NCBI GenBank assembly: GCA_022701365.1
Contig: JAKUHH010000089.1
Span: forward strand, 1-64,000
Direction of reading: 5' to 3'
Length of the DNA stretch: 64,000 bases
DNA from: Mycocentrospora acerina
Lineage: Eukaryota > Ascomycota > Dothideomycetes > Pleosporales
Shown: positions 45,701-57,986 of the stretch, piece after piece
Numbering within the stretch: the stretch's first letter is position 1
Layout of the letters: each line of letters begins with the position of its first letter
Made by a program: the position numbers and the translations under genes
Notes under the pieces: generated by a model
Databases searched by the model: none
The model's input: only the letters and a program-made list of their open reading frames with translations
What the model was told of the DNA's origin: nothing

Positions 45701-48514
45701 ATACATACTTATTAATTATAACTTGTAGAGATATTTAAATCTTAGTGCAGTATCTCTTCTATCTAGCTTGTTTAGCAGCATTTATATTAAGTGCAAGTCT
45801 ATTCTAAATCTTAAGAGGCATAAGACTGCAACACTGTACAATACTAGCAGCATAGATATTTTTTTTTTATTCTTTCCCTAATTAACAGCACTAGCTAATT
45901 ATTTATTAGCTAAACATGTTTGTAACATGTTTAAATTATCTTCTTTTAAAAAAGCATACCTATAATCTTATTATAAATAGACATATAGTGTTCCTTTAAC
46001 TTTGCCTCTAAAAGAGATCTTATTTAACCTTAAACTAAGGTTTCTGTCTAAGGAATATCTAGAACAGCCTTTATAATACTCTAATAAAAATAAACTTAGC
46101 AAAATTAAATATATAACATTATTTAGAGTTACTAAGAGCTATGTTTTAAATTAATACTCTAAAGATATAGTCTAAGACTTATAAGAATATATTAAGAATA
46201 TATTCTAAACGCATTTTGCTCTATAAACATACTTTTTATCTGCTTATTACTTATATTAAGTATAGTTCTAATAAATCTATGTCTATAGATATAATACTAA
46301 CAAACTAGCTTTTAAGCTAGCTAAGCTATAAGATTAAAATACCTAGAAAATGCTTTAAAATAGACATCTAGGTTTTCTAAATTTATAATAATACAACCTA
46401 AAGTAATTAATATATTTTATTAATATATTTAGAACATGTTTAGAACATGTTAGACTTTTACCTATATCTATTATGCTTTCTTAAGAATATTGCAATTAGA
46501 ATTTTAGCCTATTTATCTCTTAGCCTCTTAAAAGACATGTCTATTTAAAAAGTCTTATGCTAAAATAAAATTTTAGCTTGTTAAGTATTAAAACACATAA
46601 TTACAAGGTCTTTATTTAAAGGTAAGACGTGCTATATGTATACTTAATATTGTTAAAAAATAAAATAAGAATATGTTTAGATTGTGTATGTACTGTCTTA
46701 AGATTTTTCTGTCTTATCCTCTACTTATATATAATGCTATCTATACTTCCTCTATTAGAGAACTAAATAAGCTTTTCTTAAGATATAATAGCCTAAATTT
46801 AGTCCTTATTAGTAAGTGCAATATTTATATTATTAACTAAATAATACTTATACAGAGAAAGAAATATTTTAAGCTAAAGTAAGTTAAGAAATTAAGCTAA
46901 ATATATTAGAAACATGTTCTAAACACATTAATCTAAAACTTACAATATATAAGGTCTAGAGTTAGTATTAGATATAGCACTAAGAGAAGATTATGCTTTT
47001 CTTTATCTGTAATTACAGAGGGCAGTAAGGGAATATAAGAATGTGTTCTAAACACAATTACAGCAAAGTAGAGACATAATATTATGTCTTGTAGAATAAT
47101 AACTTTAAAAAAAGCTTTGCAAGAAACTATTTTAAGTTTTTTTATACCTTGCAAGTAGTTAATATCTAGAACACGTTAGAAACATATTTAGAATGTCTTT
47201 TTAGAGTTTACCTACTACAACGCTTTAACCTTATTATGCTTATATTAATAATAAAGCACTCTTCTTTATTATTCTTAGGCAGACCTAACTTAAAGAGCAA
47301 AGAAAGGTAGGCAATATTAATATCTTAATCTAGCTTCTTATAGAAGTAGAGTCCTTTTTGTTAACCTAGTTACTAGCTAGTATAACTAATAAAGTATAGT
47401 CTATTACTAGCAGAATTCTAATATGTTCTTAATATGTTTTAAATATGTTATATCTAAAATAGTACTTACTAGAACTCTTTTTTAGTATAAAATAGGTCTA
47501 TATAAGGCAGTGCCTCTAAGGCAAGCTTCTCTATTAAATTATAAAGAAACTCTAATAAAGATGCTAAAAAAAATATTAAACTTATTCTAAATATTATTTA
47601 AATATATATTAAACTTTATTGTATCTCTTCTATAGTTTATGTTTAAGACTAGTAGTCTATTTTAAAGTCTTCTTATTTCTTTCTATAGATCTTTAGTTAC
47701 CTTATTATAGAGATATAATTAGAACGCGTTTAGAACATATTTACAACATTTTAGCCTACTGCAACCTAATTTCTATTAGAAACAGTCTTAGCTATAGAAG
47801 TAAGGTAACTTTGTTAGTTATTTTTAATAAATAGTGTAATTTAAATATTAGATCTAAGTTATTAGCATATAGTTTAGAATGCGTTAAGAATATATTTACC
47901 TTTATTATCCTTAACACTACTTTATTTAGACTTAGATAAGTCCTATTATCTTGCATAGGAATTAAGATAATATATACAATACTACCTTTAAGTGTTATAG
48001 TGTATAATAGCAATAATAAAACATGCTTAATTTAAGCTACATAGAGAGGAGTTCCTCTGTTATTGCTATACATAAAAAGAAAGGCGCTAGACTAAAAAAA
48101 CATGTTACTAATGTATTTATAATATATTCTGCTATACTTACTGCCTTATTTTCTAGACTCTGTATTAATTCTTTAAAAGGTATAGAAATTTCTTTTTAGG
48201 ACTTAAGAAGAGGATTATTAAGTAAATTCTTATCTAATAAAGTACTTTCTATAGCAATTTAGCTAGAAGTATTACTAAAATTAAATTTATTTTATTGCAG
48301 GAAAGATATTATGTTGCAAATATGTTTAGAATACAATTTAAGATAGTAATATACTTAAAACTATAAAGCAACTGTGTTAGAAAAACTTTTTAGTCTAGTT
48401 TTAATTAGACTGTTTTTATGCAACTATAAAATAGTGTCTTGGCGCGGCTAGCTATAAAAAGCTAGGTTTATGATAGCTGAGGTTAACTTTCATGGTTACC
48501 TGACATGCAGCCAC
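42792..48514 (-). mobile_element. 5.72-kb TIR transposon, copy B, uninterrupted
   Basis: 5,723 bp, opposite in orientation to copy A. Flanked by CGTAAAAC at 42784-42791 and 48515-48522, an 8-bp duplication different from that of copy A, so it is an independent insertion. Left end GTGTCAGCATGTCAGGTAAC, right end the complement of GTGGCTGCATGTCAGGTAAC. It carries the main multi-intron gene on the minus strand (about 48180 down to 44170, start codon mutated ATG>ATA) and the convergent gene on plus (43380-43790). No open frame over 75 codons is left. Because it is not split, it is the best copy for reconstructing the family structure. Confidence 0.93.
43380..43790 (+). pseudogene. Second gene of the transposon (copy B), decayed
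   Basis: Intron 43422-43475 (GTAAAC ... GCTAACCTAAATAG), exon 43476-43630, intron 43631-43678 (GTAAGC ... TATTTTAG), then a further exon. The exon between them reads FYKLIIIKYNYLTRIKTAEA and continues with five in-frame TAG/TAA codons that fit Gln. The following exon contains CNMC. Family unknown. Confidence 0.45.
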
Positions 48515-49154
48515 CGTAAAACAGCTAACAGCCGACTCCTAAACCATCAACGAGACTACCATTCCAGTACAGAATGTAGACCATTACAAACATCAACTGA
48601 ACACTTAACCCCTCTAGGGCAAACTCGTGAGTCATCTCAGTTCGATTGCTGTCAAATGCTACGAATGAAACGGACATGACAGTAGTCATAACTCATTACT
48701 TACAACGTTGGTCTTACACAATCACTAGGAAATCCTCTCCTCTTTACAGACATAATGATGTTTTTGGCCCCTCGTCTCTGATCGTTTTGTTTGTCTTAGG
48801 CAGTTCGTTGCACACCAAGCGCCCGTAATGACTGCAGCAAGATCTTTCCTTACCCCACTCATATAAAGTACAAGATGAATGATACACAAGTCAATGTATT
48901 TAATACGAAGACTTTTTGTCGCTGTAAAGAAAATTCAACATCACACGCCTTGTTTAGGAACATTATTTAGTCATCACCTATTGTCTGTCTAAACGTGGCG
49001 GAAATCCTGGTGTGGCGGAAAATGGATCGAATTCCAACTTTCATTAGTTGTTATTTGAACTGAACTCTTGTGATTAGCCTGTTGCTAACTTCAAATTTAA
49101 ATTCTGTTTTGCGGGCTTTGTTTAAAGAGAACATTATTGCAAAAAACTCGCTAT

Positions 49155-49216
49155 CCTTGTGATCTCATTGGTCGTTTCCGGTACACCGGGTTTTCGGCCA
49201 CACTTGGACAGACGTT
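49155..49216. repeat. Family-1 MITE, right half
   Basis: CTTGTGATCTCATTGGTCGT, then CACCGGGTTTTCGGCC and ACAGACGTT. Only one arm is recognisable. Confidence 0.55.
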
Positions 49217-49344
49217 TTTTCAGTTATTGTGAAAAGCTTTGTGCTACATTTCACCTCATTCGCGTTTACTGGATATGAAGTGCGATATGTGTCAACGTCA
49301 TGGAAAGTAGACAATTTTCATTGGAAAACTGGATCCGATAGGAC

Positions 49345-49440
49345 AAATTGTCCATGGTGGGCGCCACACGCTGATTGGTTGCGGCATTGATCAATAACTA
49401 AGCACAGACCTTCTTCCATATTGTAGGTAGGCTTGATCTA
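49345..49440 (-). repeat. Family-2 dispersed repeat, short - copy
   Basis: GGCGCCACACGCTGATTGGT core and the complement of CAATATGGAAGAAGG are present; the purine-rich part is missing. Confidence 0.7.
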
Positions 49441-49669
49441 CCGTTACCAATCAATAATACTTTGAGCCTAATCTGGGCCAGTCTTGTCCTTCTAGATACA
49501 CAAATTACGTTGGCGTTAATGCTTGCCCGCATGATTAACTGCGGTCATCTCCTACGCAATCAATTAAACTTCTCTAGATAGTGCTACCCTTGGTCTCTAG
49601 TAGCCTTTTGGAACGATGAACTGACTTCATTCAGGCTTTTATTTGATATTATGAAGGTAAGAAGCGACC

Positions 49670-49912
49670 ATGAGCCTTGTGGCGATTTTGGCACGGATAT
49701 TCATACCTGATTGCCACCCTGATTGGTTCTTCAAACCAAAGCGGCTCCCCTATCCAACTGCTGCAACACTAGACTTGTACGTCATACAATTAGTGTGTAA
49801 TTCATCTCGTGTCACAAAGCCCTCTTATCGTCTGCTGGGGCATGGTACGATTTATGCACACGAGCAGGAATCATTCTTGCTAATGTCAGGAATTTACCCC
49901 GACGAGGACTGA
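49670..49912 (+). CDS. Small hypothetical protein, 80 aa
   Basis: A true ATG (MSLVAILARIFIPDCHPDWF) to TGA. The frame stays open for a further 30 codons after the stop, so this may be part of a decayed larger gene. No motif recognised. Confidence 0.25.
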   Translation: MSLVAILARIFIPDCHPDWFFKPKRLPYPTAATLDLYVIQLVCNSSRVTKPSYRLLGHGTIYAHEQESFLLMSGIYPDED

Positions 49913-51412
49913 CGAAGGTTACTCTTAGGCACCGGGTACCACCGCAGGCAGTACTGGGTTGCTATGGAAACCCTATCACCCTCTTTCTTCATCCGCTACA
50001 GTCCGGGCTACTGAAAGATCATTACATAGACTACTGTAGAATTGTTGCTGAGAAGGCAGCGATTCGTCTATCTAAAACTACTACTCTAACTGTATACTAT
50101 ACAGAGACTCTACTTGCTTATCAACGTTAATTAAGAAGATTTCTAACGGCTAATACATGGCTTGCTTCATCTATAATAGTTTGTAACAATGTACAGTCTA
50201 GCAAGATAGCAGGGGCTGCCTTCAGATAATCAGGCAGCGTTGTGCTGAAACTATATTCTGAGCCTAAAAACCAGTAACACGCGCTACATTTGTTTTTAGA
50301 CATCTGAGGCAGATAATCGCCAAAGTTCTATACAGTGCACTGTTAGCAACAAAATCCAAGTGTATGTTATTACAGCCTCCCGTTACGCTTAGACGTTTTT
50401 CTCCGTTTTCTTCTTTGCATGGCCAATCTCCCGACATGCAGAATCCTGACGTCAGAGTAATTTTCAATCTTAGTAATATTATCATTATTGCTTTTGTTCT
50501 CTCTGCAGATCTCCGAATGTTCAATAGAGACGTATACTCGCAACTTGACAGAAGTACATGGGTGAAAGGGTGACTAACGACGCTAAGGAAAAGATCAACA
50601 ACATTACCAACTTTGCAGAGCTCTTACTTAGAGACTAGCCCGCGAAGAGATAATAACTATAGATTCGTATACACTAACTACAGCTCCATGAACTTGTGAA
50701 AGAGATGTTCCGGAGTTCTAAGATGCGAAAGTATCTAGCCTCATTGTACGTCTCGTGACACAGAGACTGACGTTGTGTTGCGTAGAGCAACGCGCGATCC
50801 TTGCGCTCTCATTGGTTAATAGCGGCAGACCGGGATTTTCGCCTCGTAAAGAGGGACGTTAGAAGTTGAAAAACAACTTGCAACTTAACTAATTAGTTTC
50901 AAGATAAGGTAGAAAATGTGAGCTGGAACAGTAAGACTCAGGTGATCTATTGTGTGGATTACTGCTCTGAATTGTGTAGTATCCAGAGCAGTTTATATAC
51001 ACAAGTAGGAGCTCCTCGTTCTACGTCTTCATCTCAACCTTGAGCTTTGTGGCATATGGCCGAGCATCTAATCTGTTGTGTTGACCAGCCTAATATCACG
51101 TAACACAAGGATTTACTGTAGAGAGCCTCAGATGTCTTCCTACATCGCCACCCTGCGCAGGATGAATAGAAATAATTTTTAATCAGTTAAATTTAATTAG
51201 TCGAATGTGATTTTTTGTTATATCTATCTTATAGTGCAAGTTACGCTATAAGTGTGCTGAAGTGGCGATTTGGGAAAACTTCTCACTTAGTTTATTTCGA
51301 CAACAGTGGAAAGTATTGTATTTTTCCAATTAAAAAGAATATAATCTAGATGACTTATCGAAATGTAGCTGTGTAGGTGCCTGAGAAAACGTCGAATTGT
51401 TGCTAAATTCTA
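49913..51412. other. Intergenic, possible gene relic near 50.4-50.6 kb
   Basis: Plus-strand text at 50447-50640 (SADLRMFNRDVYSQLDRSTW, then a Lys/Asn-rich helix after a frame slip) looks faintly coding and overlaps a minus frame at 50264-50524. Neither is assignable. A half MITE lies at 50795-50861. Confidence 0.35.
50795..50861. repeat. Family-1 MITE, right half
   Basis: CCTTGCGCTCTCATTGGTTA then CAGACCGGGATTTTCGCC and GAGGGACGTTAG, matching the right arm and end of the full copies. Confidence 0.6.
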
Positions 51413-52373
51413 CTATCTTATTCTTTGTCGTTTAACACGATTTCCATCGTGTTCTGAACAACCAGACGAGACAGACGAGTAATCATCATAATTAGATTGC
51501 TCGAAATCATTGTTCTGTAATTCACAATGTCCTGGCGTACAGTCCACCTGTTCTTCAACTCCCACGACAGGTATGTCAGGGGAAGTAGCAGAAAGATCCA
51601 TGCCCCTCAACTCAGATGTCTCGCATGATCCTTCATTTCCACGCAACACTCCTCTGTAGATGGTGTCTTCAATTTTCGAGTACTGTGGGTACTGATAACT
51701 TTCAGAAATAAATGTTGAAGTTCCTGGTTCTGGCGGCTCATATTCATCCTCTGCGTCTTGTGTAACTTCTGTATCTTCTGTATCTCCTATTGCCTTCGTG
51801 CTCATAGCTTCCTTTACATGTATGACGTGATTTCCTAATTCTCTCAACGGTAGGCTGATGGTGCGGTCTTCTAATTTTTGATATTTTCCTTCTTCTTGTA
51901 GCGTTGTTGAGAGAAATGCAACTTCAGTATAATTTTTCACTAGGTGATCGCGATATTGCTGGAGATCATATTTCTCTATTTCGTACCGAGAGATGACAGC
52001 ATTGACGACTTCAATCTGAGATTTAATAAGAATTCTTTCACAAAGTTGTTTCATGAACCATACCTGTTTGTAAAGTTCTTCCATTTCATGCCTTTTTTTT
52101 TTAGCTATTTGGTACCATCGTTCAATTTCATGCTTGACTTGTTGCCGATGTAAATGAAAGGCGTACTGACTTTCATTTGAACTAGTTTGTTTAAGTTTCG
52201 TCAGCCCGTGCACCTTAACCTTTAGCTAAACGCAACACTAATGACTTAAGAATGGATGTTCAGCTTCCTATGACTTTAGTGACACAAAACAAGACTTTTT
52301 CATCGTTTTGAGTAGAAACTGGGAAAAGAATTGGTGTTACATGCCCTTTCAAACCTTGGTGTTGCAGATCCAT
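51413..52373 (-). CDS. Coiled-coil protein with acidic linker and C-terminal NLS, unrecognised
   Basis: An intact frame of 266 codons, 52213-51413, begins with GTG, so the true start must be elsewhere. An upstream exon from an ATG at 52371-52373 (MDLQHQGLKGHVTPILFPVS...) joins it in frame across a possible 55-bp intron (52220-52274), giving a continuous CVTKVKVHGLTKL. The donor, GTCATA, is weak, so this model is tentative. The N-terminal half is helical and charged (RQQVKHEIERWYQIAKKKRH...), the middle is acidic (TEDTEVTQDAEDEYEPPEPG), and the C-terminus ends with a basic KRQRIR signal suggesting a nuclear protein. No enzymatic motif. The frame is free of stops, unlike the neighbours. Confidence 0.5.
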
Positions 52374-53661
52374 TCTGATAGGGTTTAGTTGGGGACTAAT
52401 CCGTGTTGTATGTTACAGAAGAAGGAAAACACTAATTAGCGGAATGAGCAACCTTGCAATCGATATTGAGATCGAAAGTGAAGTTTGGTCAGTAAATTAT
52501 TAAGTCTAAGAAGAGAGGTTGTGAACTGAGTTAAGTTTTAAATATCCCTGTACAATCACAAAACGTAGATCATGGTATTGCCCTACGTATCTATATCTAC
52601 ACATTATAAAGTATACTCGCATAGAGCGTAAAAATGTTGGTCTGCTTACTGTCAGTTTTCAATAATACTTTTCCTCGCCAAGCTATGAAACGAAGAGAAT
52701 AACGATCGACAGATGATTCTTGAGCAGTGTAGTCAATACTATACTGGTTTACTGGTCTAGGCTACAGATGATCATTTAGAGGTTCCATTGCCCTAGTGAT
52801 AAAAGAATCATCGCTGCGTCATGATGTCAAGATCGTTATTTGCAGCAAAAGAGACATTGGCTTGGCTCTATAGAGTGAACGATGTTCAAGACGACATCTC
52901 TCAACGAGTACAAACTAGAGCAGAATCTCAGTTCACAGTCGTGCTGAAATGTTTAAGGGAAGTTCAAAGTAAAATCTTGTTCAAAGCATAAATTACTTAT
53001 ATTGCTTATAGATCCACTACTTCGTTTTTTTTGCGCTGAAGTAGCAGCTGGTTGATTGTTTAGTAATGAACTGCGATCGTCACGAGAGTAACTATTGTTT
53101 TTGATGATGACAGCATGGAGAAGCAACCGTTCAACATTTCACTTTAGTAGTTCTTTAAATGCAGGTCCCACTATATTATATTATACAACACTTGGTACTA
53201 TATAAGTAATCTATAGAAATTATGAGTCTGTCATTCTGTTGTTCATCGCAAGTCCAAAGATTCCAAATTAAGATGTCAACCTTTCTTCCTGTCTGATGAG
53301 GAATATGCATTATTGCTTTTTGCATTTCGTATTTCGTATTTAGTAAGGTTGCGCTTCTTGATACTGAGATTCCATTTTCTAACAGACAGGATGACTTCAA
53401 TGAGAAGAAATTCCATACAGCTTGAAAAGAACGCTTATTACGATCTGGCTACTGATAAGGTTTAGATTGTTCTTTCCACGAAGATGCATCATTGATTTGT
53501 TCTGTAGCTGCTTATTTAAAATGTGCATTGTTTACACGACTTGTTTTGAGCTGACCACGTACTACTAAACATGAAGCTGTCGGTGGAAAGTAAATTAGTA
53601 TACAAAGCAACTGTAAATGCGTTAAATTTCACGGACTAGAAAATATTTCGCTCGCTCGACA
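52374..53661. other. Intergenic, promoter region of the ferritin-like gene
   Basis: AT-rich. The open frame at 53176-53400 has no recognisable features. No repeat was seen. Confidence 0.5.
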
Positions 53662-55275
53662 ATGAAACTCGCACTCAACGCATTTAGCGTCAGTCTGCTA
53701 ATTTTCAAGAGTTATGCTTTTCCTAATATTGCTACCTCTGACGTTGAACAATATTGCTTTCCACGGAATGGAGGACCTATAGTAACGGGTAGCGTAGCCC
53801 CCTCTGTAACTCTAATATATAGCGGGATAACATGGATGACGACGCCCGATATTGTGTCTCTAAGTAGTTCTGGCTCGGGCTCAAGCAATACTATAGACAG
53901 CGAAGGTGCACCAGTAATCACAGAAAACAGCCTTCTACCTACAACGCCTGCAACAGACTCACCCGGATCCAGGAATACTGCTGTCTTTACCAGAAGTGAT
54001 CTGCGCAGCGCGTTATCCGGCTCCCTCTCTTCTATGCAGTCAGCAATTCCAATCACGCTGTCAAATAGCGCCACAGTTATTTCTGAAACATCCTCCACGG
54101 ACTTGATCAGAACAACAGGCGAGAGCACTGGGATGAGTACTTTAAACGCAGGAAATACCAAGCCTACTAATTCTCTTCCGAAGTCACATAGTACCAGCGC
54201 ACCTATTAATCTCTCATCGTCACCCTCTGTTTCCAGCAGTGCCACGACAGTCCCTACTTCTGGTGGAATACTGCCCTCTTCAATTATGTCTCCGCTGGTA
54301 TCTGCGTCTCCATTTAGCAGTGCATCAGCCAACGCTTCAAATTCAAGCTTACTACTTACTGCCAATGCCAAAGATACCTTACAGCTAGCTCAATTTTTAA
54401 AGAACTTAGGTGTATCATTGTTCAAATCAGTGGCAGATGACGCTGAGTCTTGGAGAGATGACAAGTCTCTCTCACCAGAAGTAGTAAATCTGATTGCAAA
54501 CATCTCCATGGTAGGTGTCCCAACAGAGAGAATTCCTACGTCTTTCTCAAATATAAAACTAACAAATCCTATGTAGCAAGAGCAGACTCAGCAAAGAACA
54601 CTGCAGAACCTACTCAGACGTGCAGGGAGTGACAACATTGCATCCTGCCAATACTCCTTTCCGGAAAATGCAACAGAATTGATCTCTTTAATGCATGTTA
54701 TGAAAGTCATCAAAATTGGTGTTCACCTGTCAGAGGCAATGTCATCCACTCCTACAGATGCGACTGTAAACATGGTACTTGACAGTATCACAAGTGTCGC
54801 AGCAAGACAAGATTCACTTCTACGCGCCGCTTTAAACTCAAGTACCAACATAGCGTCGTTTGACACCCCTTTGCCAAAGACGTAGGCCTATAATCTCGCC
54901 CTTAGCTACATAGAGCCAGGGTCATGCGCTACAGAGCTACCTATTCCCATCCTTCCTGTGCTTCTCATGAACAGAGCCACGGCAGGATCCGCTTCACCTA
55001 ATACATCGATTGTCTTTTCCTGGGACGTTTCTGCAAGATCAGCTATATCTAGATCTGGCAATCCACTTTTTATTGGCTGGGTGAATCAGGTCGATGCACC
55101 GTTCTACACTCCGCTTACGTTAATGGGAGATAGCTCAGGCGCCACAGATGTTCCGGTCGGCATAATTAGCACAGCATATGCCATCTTAACAGCTCAGCCA
55201 AATCTAGAGTCTGTCAAGGATCTGACCGATGCAACGCTTGCAGGTCCTGTTATAATAATCATAGCAGAAGCTTAA
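53662..55275 (+). pseudogene. Secreted Ser/Thr-rich ferritin-like domain protein, single nonsense
   Basis: ATG at 53662 opens a signal peptide (MKLALNAFSVSLLIFKSYAF), then about 200 residues of Ser/Thr-rich linker, then a ferritin-like (Ferritin_2 type) helical domain as in fungal late-sexual-development/Rds1-type proteins: TLQLAQFLKNLGVSLFKSVA, ISM|QEQTQQRTLQNLLRRAGS, ELISLMHVMKVIKIGVHLSE, and SFDTPLPKT*AYNLALSYIE. A clean intron at 54511-54576 (GTAGGT ... ACTAAC ... ATGTAG) removes the first apparent stop. The second stop, TAG at 54883-54885, falls where the family has Trp (TGG>TAG). The frame then stays open to a TAA at 55273-55275, giving 515 codons overall. The family's metal-binding Glu/His positions are poorly kept. 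It is either a very recent pseudogene or needs readthrough. Confidence 0.8.
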
Positions 55276-57986
55276 GTAGCTTTTTAAACATACTTTCAAA
55301 CATTCAAAAACGTGTTCAAAATCTTAAATTTTAACAATATAAATAGTCTAAAAAGTTAGGTATGACCCAAAGTCTAGAACAAAGACATTAAGTAGATATA
55401 TAATTTAAATACTGCTTTCAGTTACGTTTACTTCTAGAAGTTTCTCAAATGTAACAAAAATTCAAACATGCTTTAAGTAGATTATAAGGAAATGAAACCT
55501 AGTTAATACATTGTATTCCACATGCTGTTAGATGATTGGACTATTTTATCAGTCATGTGTCTTTTCTCAAATTCGCTATAAGGCAGACACATTTTATGGA
55601 AGGAAATGACAAAGACCATCGATTCAGATGATGAAAGGATAGGATAGAGTTAAACTCAAGGATTTGAAAGCTGATAATAATCTTATTACATGCAAATACC
55701 TACCATAAGGAGAGAGTTTGTGCGTGCTGTGTCATTACCCAGTGACGCAACCAATCAGCGTGTGGCGCCTTTATAGCGACTACTGCGAACACGATCTGCC
55801 TCAATAATGTTAAATTATGAAGCATAAGTTAATGGCTTAAGCTAGCTACCGATAATCTATCGATATACAAACAATACTAATCCCAATTAGGATACCCGCT
55901 GTGGCGGAACAACATGATCATGTAGGCTACCGTCGACTTCGTATTCTCAGTCTAAATTATGAAAATGAAACATGTGGCTTTAAGGATTAATTTCCTTAGC
56001 TGTAAAAATACTCATTGCCCTTAAGTTTTAAGGAAGGAGTGCGTTATCCTGTGACAGCAAGTGCCCCGCGCCGAAGGAGTATAGGTTGGGCAGTATAACG
56101 ATTAGATATTTAACGAACCTATAAGTAACTTAAAAAGTTGAATCTTTTGTGGCGTAAAGTATATCAATCAACAAGCTACATAATATCTGCTACTGTGTGT
56201 TTAGAAATTCGTTGTGCTGAAACTAGTTGATATTCAGCAAGCTAATAACTTCGCACACCACGACCTTTGTGTCACGTCTTTAAGACTCATAGACTACAAA
56301 AACCTATAATTACGCAAGGCCAACCCCTCTTGAATGTCACTTTCTTATGGACCAAATGCATGGGTGTGTCTCGGCAGGGAGGTTGTCTTGTCGCACGGGG
56401 AAGGTTGTCGATGAAGCTCTATTTACTTCGGAATACTCCGGAATTGGCAGAATCACTCCAAAACTCGTTGATCAGCAAGAATCAGTTTGAAGTGTTATCA
56501 ACTAACAGTATTATATGAGATAACTCCTGCTGTTTTTCAAAGCCTAGGTTTTAAAAAATAAGAAGCAAATTTAATGAAATCTAGTAAGGAGCTACAAAGA
56601 TTAATGTAAAAGGAAGATTTAAGAAGAGAACATAGCACCAACGAAGTGAAATTTAAATGATTCATGTAATCAGTACAAAGTAAGATCTTACAGTAACACT
56701 GTTAAAGAGAGTCTTCTAACAAGAAAAAATTTAAAACAAATATTTCCCGTGTCATAGTAGACCAGCAGTAAATTGTTTGTAAATCCCAGCAGAAGTGTTA
56801 GAACTTGATTTCGTAGACGGTAATCAAAATGCTTGTTTTATGAACGGAATATGTATATGGGCCTGCTAGCGTACAACTAGGTAGCAACGATAGTATCAAT
56901 GTATCAATTTGATTGTTTGTAAATCTCAGAGCCAATTTACTCTTTCAATATGTGATTAGGATTTCGTGTATAACAGTTCTTAAGATGATGTCAATCAGAA
57001 TATTCGCTTGATGCACAAAACTCTCGACTTACTAGTGTAGATAAGCTACCAATCTGTCTTCACATTTAACTTAGTACCATACAGATTCGCTTTTTTCTTG
57101 TTATTCATATACGGTTCAAGTTTGAAGTTCAGTCTCAACATCACTTCCTATCAACTCTAAAAAAGAGATTTTGTTCGTATACACTGGAAAAAGTAGCAAA
57201 AGTGAAGCCTCAAATGTTTACCGACGCAGCAAGAAGAGACTAATCCAACCCTGGGCTAAATCTGCTAGAAGTCGTATAGTAGCGCTGGATCTGAAGACGC
57301 TAAGAACACTATCTTCTACACCTACAAGTATTGCATAAAGAGTGCAGAAAATCTATTCTACATGGCTACAGTAGGATTTCCTTTGAAATTTCAATCAAGA
57401 CATAACTGGAGAGAAGGCATAGATATTTGAAAACAGTGAATTTAAAATTTCGTCAAATTTTTAGAGCTCCAGGGAATTCCAGAAAATAGTAGGCGTGGCA
57501 GGGCCAGTTTGTAATAGACTCGGGTGGTTGTCACATTGTGCAAATGGCAAATTTAGATTTAATCGAAATGTTAAACCAAAGGTAAGTTATGATGGAAAAT
57601 CGGCGCGTGAGCAAATGTGACAAAAAACAAAGTTACAATAGTACAGTAGGCTAGAGACTGTGGTTTAATGCTGTAGAAATTGAAATCGCAAGATTTTTTA
57701 ATCATGGAGTTTCTAAATGAGTCGCTAGTTATTCTTGCTCAATTTACTTTGAATGCGGAGTTTCAGTGAGTAATTGTTGACACTCACTATCCTCCAAGAG
57801 GGAACGTCACTTCCAGACACGTTTGTCTGCTAAAAGAAAAAACTTTGTGACAGAGAATCGAGTATGAGAACCTTAATCAAGTTAGGTGTAGCACATATAT
57901 GCATAATAGGTATTGCGTTAATTCTTGAATTTATTTCGGGTTTTTAATCAAAGTCTCAATCTAAGAAACAGTAATCTCTATCACAC
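55276..57986. other. Intergenic, about 2.7 kb, one family-2 repeat
   Basis: Contains the repeat at 55610-55795. The frame at 56267-56518 starts with TTG and has no features. The rest is AT-rich with no supported gene. Confidence 0.5.
55610..55795 (+). repeat. Family-2 dispersed repeat, + copy
   Basis: Purine tract (GATGATGAAAGGATAGG), ATCTTATTACATGCAAATAC, then GACGCAACCAATCAGCGTGT and GGCGCCTTTATAGCGACTAC. Confidence 0.78.

Larger units (their letters stand above)
48523..49669. other. Intergenic with repeat fragments
   Basis: Contains a half copy of the family-1 MITE (49155-49216) and a family-2 copy (49345-49440). The small open frame at 48470-48679 starts inside the transposon end and is not a gene. 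Confidence 0.5.

Noticed and set aside
29871..48514. A Starship-type cargo element
   Set aside because: No tyrosine-recombinase (DUF3435) captain could be read, and the ends are inverted repeats with 8-bp duplications, unlike Starships.
29863..48522. A single 18.6-kb giant element with 5.7-kb terminal inverted repeats
   Set aside because: Each arm has its own two termini and its own 8-bp duplication, so it is two separate insertions.
53712..54371. 219-codon minus-strand ORF opposite the ferritin-like gene
   Set aside because: A shadow of the Ser/Thr-rich linker; no ATG context and a low-complexity complement.
53662..54576. Ferritin-like gene ending at the TAG 54574-54576
   Set aside because: This TAG is the acceptor of a canonical intron (54511-54576) and the ferritin-like domain continues beyond it.
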